Assembly (NCBI RefSeq): GCF_029081005.1
Contig: NZ_JAJQTQ010000029.1
Coordinates: 1-47,111, forward strand
DNA: 47,111 nucleotides
Source: Halomonas elongata
GTDB taxonomy: Bacteria > Pseudomonadota > Gammaproteobacteria > Pseudomonadales > Halomonadaceae
Reading direction: 5' to 3'
Shown here one piece after another: positions 36,976-45,408 of the stretch; position 1 is the first letter of the stretch; the number at the start of each line of letters is the position of its first letter. The translations under genes were made by a program, and so were the position numbers. The notes under the pieces are model-generated. The model ran no database searches. It was not told the DNA's origin and saw only the letters and a list, made by a program, of their open reading frames with translations.

Positions 36976-37803
36976 ATGTTTGTCGATTCCCACTGTCATC
37001 TCGACCGCCTCGATCCCCGCACCCATGACGGTGATGTCGGGGCGGCCCTGAACGCGGCCCGTGCCCGTGACGTGCGCCAGTTCCTGGCCATCGCGACCAC
37101 GCTCGACGGGGTGCCCGGTCTCGCCGCGCTCGCTCGCGAGCACGATGATGTGGTGATTTCCGCCGGTGTTCACCCCCTGCACGAGGTGCCCGAGGAGCCG
37201 AGCGTCGAGGCGATCATGGAATCTGCCGACGGCCATGGCGCCGTGGCCATCGGCGAGACCGGGCTCGACTACCATTACGACGGCGTGCCGCGCGACGTGC
37301 AGTACGAGCGCTTTCGTCGTCACCTGATCGCGGCCACCCAACTGGGCCTGCCGGTGATCATTCATACCCGCGAGGCCCGGGAAGACACTCTGGCGCTGAT
37401 ACGCGAGCATGTCGACCCGGCCGTCGGCGGCGTGCTGCACTGCTTCACCGAGGACCTGGACATGGCCCGCGAGGCCGTCGGCCAGGGGTTTCATATCTCG
37501 TTGTCGGGCATCGTCACCTTTCGCAATGCCGCCTCGGTCCGCGAGCTGGCGCGACGCCTGCCCCTCGACCGCCTGCTGATCGAGACCGACAGCCCCTACC
37601 TGGCGCCGGTGCCTCATCGCGGCAAGCCCAACGAACCGGCCTGGGTGGTGGAAGTGGCCGAGTGCATCGCTGCCGAACGCGGCATCAGCGTCGAGGAGGT
37701 CGCCATGCAGACCGCCGCCAATTTCTATCGACTGTTCAAGGCGGCCGCGCCCGAGGCCTCGAACGAGGTGCGTCAGTCACTGGCCAGGGCCGGCCTGGTC
37801 TGA
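36976..37803 (+). CDS. ycfH: TatD-family metal-dependent hydrolase (YcfH type)
   Basis: TatD-family enzymes are metal-dependent DNases or hydrolases of the amidohydrolase superfamily. The 275-residue product has the metal-binding HCH (His6 and His8), Glu in IGETGLDYHY near residue 93, His in VIIHTREA, LHCFTE, and ETDSPYLAPVPHRGKPNEP. The tmk-holB-ycfH order points to YcfH. No strong ribosome site is seen upstream of ATG 36976. Confidence 0.93.
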   Translation: MFVDSHCHLDRLDPRTHDGDVGAALNAARARDVRQFLAIATTLDGVPGLAALAREHDDVVISAGVHPLHEVPEEPSVEAIMESADGHGAVAIGETGLDYHYDGVPRDVQYERFRRHLIAATQLGLPVIIHTREAREDTLALIREHVDPAVGGVLHCFTEDLDMAREAVGQGFHISLSGIVTFRNAASVRELARRLPLDRLLIETDSPYLAPVPHRGKPNEPAWVVEVAECIAAERGISVEEVAMQTAANFYRLFKAAAPEASNEVRQSLARAGLV

Positions 37804-37878
37804 CCCGCGCTCGTCTGCCTTGCAGACAGGCCGGGACTCGCGTGCCTTGTCCGCCCATCGCCGTCCTCAGGAGTGCAC

Positions 37879-38433
37879 ATGCATCTGGATTCCCTCATGG
37901 CCGATATCGATGTCTCGGGCGGGATTCCGCCGGTGGATCGCTGGACGCCCGAACATGCCGGCGAGATGGACCTGCTGATCGCCGCCGATGGGCGCTGGAT
38001 CCACGAGGGCGGCATCATCGCTCGGCCGCGCCTGGTGCGTCTGCTCTCCACCATCCTGCGGCGTGAGGACGATGGTTCGCATTGGCTGGTGACGCCCATC
38101 GAGAAGCAGCGCATTCGCGTCGAGGATCTGGCCTTCATCGCCGTCGATGCCGAGCGCGACGACCAGGGCGACTGGCATGTCGTCACCAATCTGGGCGATC
38201 GGGTGCGGCTCGACGACACTCACCGCTTGAGCATCACCGCCACGCCACGTGGCGAGTGGGTCCCGGAAGTGCCGGTGCGCTTCGGGCTCGCCGCGCGGCT
38301 CGGGCGTAATCTCTTCTATCGGTTGATCGAGCAGGCCGAGGAGCGTGCCGACGAGCAGGGGACGCCCTGGCTGGGGCTGACCAGTGGCGGCGCCTGGCAC
38401 CCCCTGGGGCGGTTGGACGGCGAGGCGCCATGA
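37879..38433 (+). CDS. DUF1285 domain protein
   Basis: The 184-residue product matches DUF1285, a proteobacterial family of unknown function with a two-lobed beta-rich fold. Recognisable stretches are PPVDRWTPEHAGEMDLLIAA, DGRWIHEGGIIARPRLVRLL and LVTPIEKQRIRVEDLAF. ATG 37879 has CAGGAG at 37868-37873. The stop overlaps the helicase start in ATGA, linking this cytoplasmic protein to the helicase in expression; a shared function is not known. Confidence 0.88.
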   Translation: MHLDSLMADIDVSGGIPPVDRWTPEHAGEMDLLIAADGRWIHEGGIIARPRLVRLLSTILRREDDGSHWLVTPIEKQRIRVEDLAFIAVDAERDDQGDWHVVTNLGDRVRLDDTHRLSITATPRGEWVPEVPVRFGLAARLGRNLFYRLIEQAEERADEQGTPWLGLTSGGAWHPLGRLDGEAP

Positions 38434-40628
38434 AGCTGACGTCGGAACAGCGCGCCGTCGTGGCGCATGACCAGGGGCATGCCCGGGTCGCGGCGGTCGC
38501 CGGTGCCGGCAAGACCACCACCATGGTCGCGCGGGTACTGACGTTGCTCGAGCGCGGTGTCGCCCCGTCGCGCCTGCTGGTCTTGATGTTCAACCGTTCC
38601 GCCCGCGAGGACTTTCAGGTGCGCCTGGCGGCCATGGCGCCGGCAGGGCAGCGGCTACCCGACGTGCGGACCTTCCATTCCCTGGGGCATCGTCTCAGCC
38701 AGAGCTTGACCCGCTGGGGCGTGCTGGCGTCGCGTCAGCTGCTGACCGCCGACTGGCAACTGGAGCGCCTGCTGCGCCAGGCCTCGCTGAATGCCCTGGA
38801 AGGCGCGCCAGAGGCGCGCGAGACCGCCCTGGACGCCGACAAGCTGGAAGCCCTGGCGCACTTCTGCGGATTGGTGAAGGCGGAAATGGCCGAGCCCGCC
38901 GAGCTCTATGCGCGGCTCGATTTCGGCGATGGCACCGAGCATTTCGTGGGCGCCTTCGAGCAGGCCGAGACCCTGCTCGCCGATCACGGTCTGATGACCT
39001 ATGCCGATCTGATCTATCGCCCGCTGCGGGCCCTGGAGGCAGACGCCGACCTGCGCGCCCGGGTGCAGGGCTTTCTCGATCACGTCATCATCGACGAATA
39101 TCAGGACATCAATGTCGCCCAGCAACGCCTGCTGGCCGTGCTGGCGGGGCGCGAGGCGGCGGTGATGGCGGTGGGCGACGCCAACCAGTGCATCTACGAA
39201 TGGCGCGGTGCCCATCCCGATACCATGCTCGAGAACTTCACCGCGACCTTCGGCGACGCCCATGACTACCCCTTGTCGACGACCTTTCGGCATGGCCATG
39301 CCCTGGCCCTGGTGGCCAACCATGCCATCGATGCCAACCGGCGTCGTCCCGACCAGATTTGCCTGGCCGCCCCCGACAACCCGGCGACCACGCTGTCGGT
39401 GAACCAGGGCAGTCAGGCATTGCTCGACGAACTCGCCGACTGGCAGCGCCAGGGCAGGGGGCTTGCGGAGGCCAGTCTGCTGGTACGCAGCTGGGCCTTG
39501 TCGGTGCCCCTGCAACTGGCGCTGCTGCGTGCCGGCATACCCTTCCGGCTGGCCCGGGAGGATCGCTTCGTCTTTCGCCTGCCGCTGGTCGAGGCGCTGG
39601 CGGGGTATCTGATGCTGGCCCGGGATGCTTCCTTGTTGCAGGACCCCGGCCACCTATTGACGTTGCTGTCCCAGCCGACGCCCTTTGTTCCCCGGGAGCG
39701 CCTGTCGGCACTGGCGGCTCGCCTGGCCGAGACCCAGCGCTGGCCCGAACGCCACGACCCCCTGCTGGACGGCATCAAGCCCCACCAGCGGCGTACCCTC
39801 AAGCGCCGCTGGGCGCTGCTGTGCGAGTTGCCCGGGCGTTCGGCGTGGTCGCCGGCTCGCCTGCTTGAGCACGTGATCGAGGCGGTGGAGGCCGAGAAGG
39901 TGCTCAAGCGTGCCGCCGCGCGGCGTGACAAGGGCGAAGAGGACGTGCGCCTGCTGGATGTCCTCATCGAACAGGCCAACGAGGTCAGTGACCTGGCGGC
40001 CTTCACCGACCTGTTGCGACGGCCGGTGGAGAATCGAGACGATGGTGTCCTGATCAACACGGTGCATGGCGCCAAGGGACTGGAGTGGCCGCTGGTGGTG
40101 CTGGCCGGTGCCAACGAGGAAGATTTTCCGCACTATACCCGGGACAACCCGCTGAGTCCCCAGAGGCTCGAGGAAGAACGACGGCTGTTCTACGTGGCGA
40201 TCACCCGGGCCCGGGAACGCCTGGTGATGCTGCACGATGGCGGCGATCACCGGCCAAGTCGCTTCCTCGCCGAAACCGCCTGGCAGGATGGCCAGCATGT
40301 AGCGCAGCGCCTGGCGGCCTCCGAAGAGACGACGTCCGTCGCGGTGACCCGGCCCGACCTGGTGCGCCGCTACCTGTCGGCCCTGTCGCCGGATTCCCTG
40401 ATCGACCTGCCGATCGAGGCCGCCACTACACCGGGCATCGCCGAGCGCGGTGCCGACTACCGGGTCGGCCAGCGGCTGAACCACGCGGTATTCGGCCAGG
40501 GGGAAATCAGTGTGGTGGAGGGCGACCCGGCCAACCCGGTGATCGAGGTACGCTTCCTCCAGGCCGGGCGGCGGCGCCTGATCGCCAGTCGAGCCCCCAT
40601 CGAACTGCTGGAAGGAGAACACGCATGA
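38430..40628 (+). CDS. UvrD/Rep-like ATP-dependent DNA helicase
   Basis: The 732-residue product is a superfamily 1A 3'-5' helicase. It shows the Q-motif at the N-terminus, Walker A AGAGKTT with Lys28, Walker B DEYQD at 222-226, GDANQCIYEWRGA (motif III), TTFRHGHAL (motif IV), HGAKGLEWPLV (motif V) and FYVAITRARERLVM (motif VI). A small C-terminal domain (HAVFGQGEISVVEGD) resembles the UvrD/PcrA RNA-polymerase-binding Tudor-like tail. It is distinct from housekeeping uvrD and rep in context and length. It overlaps both neighbours by four bases. The role (repair, fork restart or transcription) cannot be assigned. Confidence 0.9.
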   Translation: MKLTSEQRAVVAHDQGHARVAAVAGAGKTTTMVARVLTLLERGVAPSRLLVLMFNRSAREDFQVRLAAMAPAGQRLPDVRTFHSLGHRLSQSLTRWGVLASRQLLTADWQLERLLRQASLNALEGAPEARETALDADKLEALAHFCGLVKAEMAEPAELYARLDFGDGTEHFVGAFEQAETLLADHGLMTYADLIYRPLRALEADADLRARVQGFLDHVIIDEYQDINVAQQRLLAVLAGREAAVMAVGDANQCIYEWRGAHPDTMLENFTATFGDAHDYPLSTTFRHGHALALVANHAIDANRRRPDQICLAAPDNPATTLSVNQGSQALLDELADWQRQGRGLAEASLLVRSWALSVPLQLALLRAGIPFRLAREDRFVFRLPLVEALAGYLMLARDASLLQDPGHLLTLLSQPTPFVPRERLSALAARLAETQRWPERHDPLLDGIKPHQRRTLKRRWALLCELPGRSAWSPARLLEHVIEAVEAEKVLKRAAARRDKGEEDVRLLDVLIEQANEVSDLAAFTDLLRRPVENRDDGVLINTVHGAKGLEWPLVVLAGANEEDFPHYTRDNPLSPQRLEEERRLFYVAITRARERLVMLHDGGDHRPSRFLAETAWQDGQHVAQRLAASEETTSVAVTRPDLVRRYLSALSPDSLIDLPIEAATTPGIAERGADYRVGQRLNHAVFGQGEISVVEGDPANPVIEVRFLQAGRRRLIASRAPIELLEGEHA

Positions 40629-41449
40629 GCGATGTCCTGATCGGTGCCGATGCGCTGCGCCACTGGCTTCAGGGGCCGCAGGCCCCCGTGGTGCTGGACT
40701 GTCGGGCGCGACTCGGGGATCCCGAGGCCGGTGCCCGCCTGTGGCACCACGGTCATGTGCCCGCCAGCCGTCATCTCGACCTCGACCGTGACCTGGCGTC
40801 GCCGGCCGGGGTGCGGGGGCGGCACCCGCTGCCCGAACCCGGTACCTTCGCCGCGACGCTGCGACGGCTCGGGGTCGGGCCCGGCCGCGCGGTGGTGGTG
40901 TACGACGACATGGGTGGGCAGCTCGCCGCGGCGCGCGCCTGGTGGATGCTGGCCCAATGGGCAGGACACCCGCAGGTACGAGTGCTCGACGGCGGGCTGC
41001 CGGCCTGGCGAGAGGCGGGCGGTTCGCTGGTCGAGGGCGAGGAAGCGGGCATCGAGCCGAGCGACTGGGCGCCCACCTTCGATGATGGCACCTGGGTCGA
41101 GGCCGACGAGGTCTTCTCCAGCCGGGCGATGAAGCTCGATGCACGTTCCCGGGCGCGCTTTCGCGGCGAGAGCGAGCCGGTGGATGCGCTGGCCGGGCAT
41201 ATTCCCGGGGCGCGCTGCCGGCCCAGCGCGGACAACCTGGACGAGAGGGGGCGCTTCAAGTCATCGGCGGCGTTGCGCGAGGCACTGCCGGAGGCGAGCG
41301 AGGTCATCAGCTACTGTGGCTCCGGCGTCACCGCCTGCCACAATATCCTGGCCTGCGCCGTGGCGGGCCTGCCGCTACCCAGGCTCTATGTCGGCTCCTG
41401 GAGCGAGTGGATTCGGGATCCGGCGAGGTCCATCGCCACTGGTGACTAG
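40625..41449 (+). CDS. sseA: Sulfurtransferase, SseA-like (3-mercaptopyruvate/thiosulfate)
   Basis: The 274-residue product contains two rhodanese domains. The second holds the persulfide-forming Cys231 in YCGSGVTACHN; the loop type CGSGVT is that of mercaptopyruvate sulfurtransferases. The first has DCRARLGDPEAG and VVYDDMGGQLAAARAWWML. ATG 40625 overlaps the helicase stop; the longer frame from 40085 is an overlap artefact. The stop codon TAG shares CTAG with the opposite WGR gene. Confidence 0.92.
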   Translation: MSDVLIGADALRHWLQGPQAPVVLDCRARLGDPEAGARLWHHGHVPASRHLDLDRDLASPAGVRGRHPLPEPGTFAATLRRLGVGPGRAVVVYDDMGGQLAAARAWWMLAQWAGHPQVRVLDGGLPAWREAGGSLVEGEEAGIEPSDWAPTFDDGTWVEADEVFSSRAMKLDARSRARFRGESEPVDALAGHIPGARCRPSADNLDERGRFKSSAALREALPEASEVISYCGSGVTACHNILACAVAGLPLPRLYVGSWSEWIRDPARSIATGD

Positions 41450-41727
41450 GCGGAGTCGAGCAAGGAAAGCTGCCTCACGGCATCCTGCCCCTCGGGGCTA
41501 TGATCGTCGGCTTCCAGAACCTTGTGGAAGCCTCGCGAGGTCTGGATGGTGGCCTCGTCGTCGAGCCACATCATCGCCTGGGCGTGGTCGTCGGCGAGCT
41601 GATGCTTCAGGCCGCCGAACTGGGTGCCGATCTGCCCCCAGGCGCGGCTGAATATCCAGTCGCCGAACATGTCCTGATGGACATGTATCAGCACATAGTC
41701 ATGGTCGGTTTCCCAGCGGACGATCAC
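41446..41727 (-). CDS. Small WGR-domain-like protein
   Basis: The C-terminal part of a long minus-strand frame looks like a WGR-type domain: IVRWETDHDYVLIHVHQDMF, GDWIFSRAWGQIGTQ and GLKHQLADDHAQAMMWLD. WGR domains in eukaryotic PARPs and bacterial homologues are linked to DNA or nucleic-acid binding. Of the possible starts I chose GTG 41727 (93 residues), with GGAG five bases upstream; ATG 41784 would add 19 arginine-rich residues. The frame further upstream lies antisense to pdxB and is not real. The stop overlaps that of sseA. Confidence 0.7.
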   Translation of the reverse strand: MIVRWETDHDYVLIHVHQDMFGDWIFSRAWGQIGTQFGGLKHQLADDHAQAMMWLDDEATIQTSRGFHKVLEADDHSPEGQDAVRQLSLLDSA

Positions 41728-41791
41728 GATGGCTCCGGTGTTGGTGGTGTGGCGGCGGCGCTGGCGGCACCGCTCATGTAACATGAACGCT

Positions 41792-41819
41792 ATTGTAAGG
41801 CCTTGTGTCCGGGGCTCAA
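41792..41819 (-). promoter_or_regulatory. Candidate promoter of the WGR gene
   Basis: On the minus strand TTGAGC (41819-41814) is followed after 16 bases by TACAAT (41797-41792). Transcription would begin near 41785, favouring the downstream GTG 41727 start over ATG 41784. Confidence 0.4.
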
Positions 41820-41850
41820 AGCCGACGGGTCGGGGCGGGAGGATACCACC

Positions 41851-43029
41851 ATGCGGATCATCGTCGATGCCAATGTTCCCGAAGCCCGGCGCTGTTTCGG
41901 TGCCCTGGGCCAGGTGGTCAGCGTGCCCGGACGCGAGATCGATGCCGCGACGGTACGCGATGCCGATGCCCTGGTGGTGCGCTCGGTCACCCGGGTCGAC
42001 GAGGACCTGGTGGCCGATTCGCGATTGCGCTTCGTCGGGACCTGTACCATCGGCACCGATCATGTCGATACCCGGGCACTGTCCGAACGCGGGATCGGCT
42101 TCGCCAGCGCGCCCGGATGCAACGCCGAGGCGGTGGTCGATTACGTGCTGGCGAGTCTGTCGACCCTGGCCGAGAGGGGCGGTTTCCGGCTCACCGAGCG
42201 TCGCATCGGCATCATCGGTGTCGGCAATGTCGGGGGGCGGTTGCTGGCGCGACTCCAGGCGCTGGGCATCGATTGCCTGGCCTGTGATCCACCACGCGCC
42301 GAGGCGGATGGTGACACGGGGTTCGTCGACCTGGACACCCTGATCGACCGCTGTGACGTGCTCTGCCTGCATACGCCGCTGGTGTCGGACGGTCCGCATG
42401 CGACGCATCATTTGCTCGATGCCCGCCGTATCGCCGAGCTGGCGCCCGATACGATAGTGCTCAACGCCGGCCGGGGCGACTGCGTGGATGGCCAGGCCCT
42501 GAGAACGCGACTGTCGGGGCGGGGCGATATTGCGGCGGTACTGGATGTCTGGGAAAACGAGCCCGGCATCGATGCGGCCCTGCGTGACCTGGCCACACTC
42601 GCTACGCCGCATGTCGCCGGCTACAGCCTGGATGGCAAGCTGCGTGGCACGCACCGGATCTATCGTGCCCTGGCGCGCCATGTCGGGCTGCCCGCCCGCT
42701 TGGGCGAGGACGCGCTGATGCCGACGCCTCCCGTGTCGCGCCTCGTGCTGGATGCCGGGCTCGAGGTCGAGGAGGCGCTGCGGCTGTGCATGCGCGCCGT
42801 CTATGATCCGCGTCGCGACCATGACGCCCTCCGGCATCGGGTACGCAACGCGGGAATGGCGGAGGGTTTCGATGCCTGCCGAGCGAACTACCCGCTGCGT
42901 CGGGAATTCTCGACTCTCGAGGTGGGGCTCGAAGACGCCGCCGCCGACCTGGCCGGGCCGCTGGCGGCGGCGGGGTTCCAAATCACGAGCCACGAGCAAC
43001 GAGATTCGAGCGGTGAGTGCAACGCTTGA
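41851..43029 (+). CDS. pdxB: 4-phosphoerythronate dehydrogenase PdxB
   Basis: PdxB oxidises 4-phospho-D-erythronate in the pyridoxal phosphate (vitamin B6) pathway. The 392-residue product is a D-2-hydroxyacid dehydrogenase with NAD-binding GVGNVGGR near residue 129, the catalytic arginine in NAGRGD, the glutamate region in WENEP and the histidine in TPHVAGYSLDGK. ATG 41851 has GGGAGGA upstream. The family is usually about 380 residues long; the last 15 residues (ITSHEQRDSSGECNA) are encoded by the heptad repeat at 42986 onward and look like an accidental extension. Confidence 0.94.
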   Translation: MRIIVDANVPEARRCFGALGQVVSVPGREIDAATVRDADALVVRSVTRVDEDLVADSRLRFVGTCTIGTDHVDTRALSERGIGFASAPGCNAEAVVDYVLASLSTLAERGGFRLTERRIGIIGVGNVGGRLLARLQALGIDCLACDPPRAEADGDTGFVDLDTLIDRCDVLCLHTPLVSDGPHATHHLLDARRIAELAPDTIVLNAGRGDCVDGQALRTRLSGRGDIAAVLDVWENEPGIDAALRDLATLATPHVAGYSLDGKLRGTHRIYRALARHVGLPARLGEDALMPTPPVSRLVLDAGLEVEEALRLCMRAVYDPRRDHDALRHRVRNAGMAEGFDACRANYPLRREFSTLEVGLEDAAADLAGPLAAAGFQITSHEQRDSSGECNA

Positions 43030-43071
43030 GCGTGTCGCCTCCGCGTTTCGTATCTCGCCGCTCGTGGCTCG
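42986..43071. repeat. Inverted heptad repeat at the pdxB/htpX convergent junction
   Basis: CGAGCCACGAGC (42986-42997) pairs exactly with 43060-43071. The arms extend to 43005 and 43052 with two mismatches. Each arm has a CGAG core every 7 bases (CGAGCCA, CGAGCAA, CGAGATT on the left). The left arm is inside pdxB coding sequence. It may act as a two-way terminator. Confidence 0.8.
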
Positions 43072-43096
43072 CCGCTGTTACTGCCGCCGGGTTCCT

Positions 43097-43996
43097 TTAC
43101 TGCCGATAGGCGGCTTCCTTCAGGGCGCGGATGCGCTCGTCCAGCGGCGGGTGGCTGGCGAAGAGTTTCTCCATCAGGCGGCGTGACTGGCCGGTGGTGA
43201 TGGCGAAGGCCGTCATGGTGTCCGGCATCTGATCGGGCATCTGGGTCTCGGCCTTGAGCCGCGCCAGGGCATTGATCATGGCGCCGCTGCCGGCCAGGCT
43301 GGCGCCGGCGGCGTCGGCGCGGTACTCGCGGAAGCGCGAGAACCAGGCGACGATGGCCGAGGCGATCAGGCCGAAGACGATCTCGGCGACGATGACCACC
43401 GCGAAGTAGCCGAAGAAGCCGAGCCCTCCGTTGTCATCCTTGCGCAGGAAGCTGTCGACCAGCTGGGCGACGACGCGCGCGAAGAACATCACGAAGGTAT
43501 TGAGCACGCCCTGGATCAGCGCCAGGGTGACCATGTCGCCGTTGGCCACGTGGCCGATCTCGTGGGCCAGAACGGCGCGGATCTCTTCGGGCTTCATGCG
43601 GTTGAGCAAACCGGCGGAGACCGCCACCAGGGCATCGTCCTTCTTCCAGCCGGTCGCGAAGGCGTTGGACTGCTGGGCCGGGAAGATACCGACCTCGGGC
43701 GTCTTGATGCCGGCGTCGCGTGCCAGTTCCGCCACGGTGTCGACCAGCCACTTCTCGGTGGCGTTGGAGGGCGACTCGATGACCACGGTGCCGGTGGAGC
43801 GCTTGGCCATCCACTTGGAGATGAACAGCGACACCAGCGAGCCCGCCATGCCGAAGATGAAGCAGAAGATCAGCAACCCGGTCATGTTCATGCCGTTTTC
43901 GGAGAGATAGGACTCCACTCCGAGCAGTCGCAGGGTGATGCTGGCGACCAGGATGACGGCCAGGTTGGTGCCCAGAAAGAGCAGGATTCTCATCAT
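43097..43996 (-). CDS. htpX: Membrane-bound zinc metalloprotease HtpX
   Basis: HtpX degrades misfolded inner-membrane proteins. The 299-residue product has two N-terminal helices (about 5-25 and 38-60), the zinc motif HEIGH at residues 145-149, two further helices (about 158-215) and the third zinc ligand in [11 protein letters not shown]. The N-terminus [14 protein letters not shown] is the family start, at ATG 43996. It is usually induced by envelope stress (CpxR or heat shock) in relatives, but no site was recognised here. Confidence 0.96.
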   Translation of the reverse strand: MMRILLFLGTNLAVILVASITLRLLGVESYLSENGMNMTGLLIFCFIFGMAGSLVSLFISKWMAKRSTGTVVIESPSNATEKWLVDTVAELARDAGIKTPEVGIFPAQQSNAFATGWKKDDALVAVSAGLLNRMKPEEIRAVLAHEIGHVANGDMVTLALIQGVLNTFVMFFARVVAQLVDSFLRKDDNGGLGFFGYFAVVIVAEIVFGLIASAIVAWFSRFREYRADAAGASLAGSGAMINALARLKAETQMPDQMPDTMTAFAITTGQSRRLMEKLFASHPPLDERIRALKEAAYRQ

Positions 43997-44122
43997 TGCC
44001 GGATATCTCCCGTCGAGAGTGTCGCGCCCGTTCGGGGATCGGGCGGGCGCGGCGATGGAAAGCCTTGCATTAGATACGGGCTTTCGCCGCGGGTTTCAAG
44101 CGTGGCGAAAGCCTGTGTTCAT

Positions 44123-45352
44123 CTATTGGCGATACCGTGACAAGAAGCGCGCAAAGCGCTCCAGGGCATCGTCGAGCTGGTCGACCCAGGGGAGGGTGAC
44201 GATGCGTACGTGATCCGGTTCCGGCCAGTTGAAGGCGCTGCCCTGGACCAGCAGGATCTTCTCCTGGAGCAGCAGGTCGAGCACCATTTGCTGGTCGTCC
44301 TGAATGTTGAAGACCTTGGGATCCAGGCGCGGGAAGGCGTAGAGCGCCCCCTTGGGCTTGGTGCAGCTGACCCCGGGAATGGCATTGAGCTTTTCGTGGG
44401 TGATGTCGCGCTGGGCGAGCAGCCGGCCGCCGGGCAGGATCAGGTCGTTGATCGACTGATAGCCGCCCAGTGCGGTCTGGATGGCGTGCTGGGCCGGCAC
44501 GTTGGCGCACAGACGCATGGAGGCGAGCATGGTCAGCCCCTGGATGAAGTCGCTGGCGCGCTTCTTGGCCAGGGTCCCCGAGAGCGTCATCCAGCCACTG
44601 CGGAAGCCGGCACACCGATAGCTCTTGGAGAGCCCGTTCATGGTCACCACCAGCTGGTCCTCGGAGGCCAGGGAGCCGGTGGCGACATGTTCGACGCCGT
44701 CATAGAGGATCTTGTCGTAGATCTCGTCGGAGAACACCACCAGGTCGTGCTCTCGGGCGATGTCGAGCAGCTCGCTGACCACTTCCGGGGGATAGACGGC
44801 GCCGGTGGGGTTGTTGGGGTTGATGATGACGATGGCCCGGGTATGGCTGGTCACCTTGGCACGGATATCCGCCATGTCCGGTGCCCAGTCGGACTGCTCG
44901 TCGCACAGGTAGTGTACGGCACGGCCACCGGAGAGGTTGGCCGCCGCCGTCCACAACGGATAGTCGGGGGCCGGGATCAGCAGCTCGTCGCCATCGTTGA
45001 GCAGCGCCTGCAGGGCCATCACGATCAGCTCCGAGACGCCGTTGCCGATATAGATGTCCTCGATGCCGACGCCGGGGATTTCCTTGCGCTGGCACTCCTG
45101 CATGATCGCCTTGCGGGCCGAGTACAGCCCCTTGGAGTCGCAGTAGCCCTGGGCCGTGGGCAGGTTGCGCATCACGTCCTGGAGGATTTCTTCGGGGGCT
45201 TCGAAGCCGAACGGCGCGGGATTGCCGATATTCAGCTTGAGGATTCGCTGGCCTTCGTCCTCCAGGCGCTTGGCGTGTTCGAGCACCGGGCCGCGGATGT
45301 CGTAGCAGACGCTGTCGAGCTTGTGCGATTTGTCGAGTGGGGCAGTATCCAT
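44123..45352 (-). CDS. alaA: Pyridoxal phosphate-dependent aminotransferase, AlaA-type
   Basis: AlaA transfers an amino group from glutamate to pyruvate to make alanine. The 409-residue class I aminotransferase has LNIGNPAPFGFEAPEEI near residue 40, NPNNPTGAVYP near 175, SDEIYDKILYDG near 207, and the PLP-lysine Lys243 in NGLSKSYRCAGFR, all typical of AlaA (formerly YfbQ). ATG 45352 is the family start; the longer frame to 45865 is an overlap with the GTPase gene. It follows the GTPase on the same strand with a 56-base gap. Confidence 0.93.
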   Translation of the reverse strand: MDTAPLDKSHKLDSVCYDIRGPVLEHAKRLEDEGQRILKLNIGNPAPFGFEAPEEILQDVMRNLPTAQGYCDSKGLYSARKAIMQECQRKEIPGVGIEDIYIGNGVSELIVMALQALLNDGDELLIPAPDYPLWTAAANLSGGRAVHYLCDEQSDWAPDMADIRAKVTSHTRAIVIINPNNPTGAVYPPEVVSELLDIAREHDLVVFSDEIYDKILYDGVEHVATGSLASEDQLVVTMNGLSKSYRCAGFRSGWMTLSGTLAKKRASDFIQGLTMLASMRLCANVPAQHAIQTALGGYQSINDLILPGGRLLAQRDITHEKLNAIPGVSCTKPKGALYAFPRLDPKVFNIQDDQQMVLDLLLQEKILLVQGSAFNWPEPDHVRIVTLPWVDQLDDALERFARFLSRYRQ

Positions 45353-45408
45353 GTCGTGCTTCCAGGGGTGTCCAGGTATGGCCGGGATGATGAGGCGTTG
45401 CGTGTCGC

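Noticed and set aside
41785..42999. Upstream extension of the WGR frame to 517 residues
   Set aside because: It runs entirely antisense to pdxB and has no recognisable domain before the WGR-like part.
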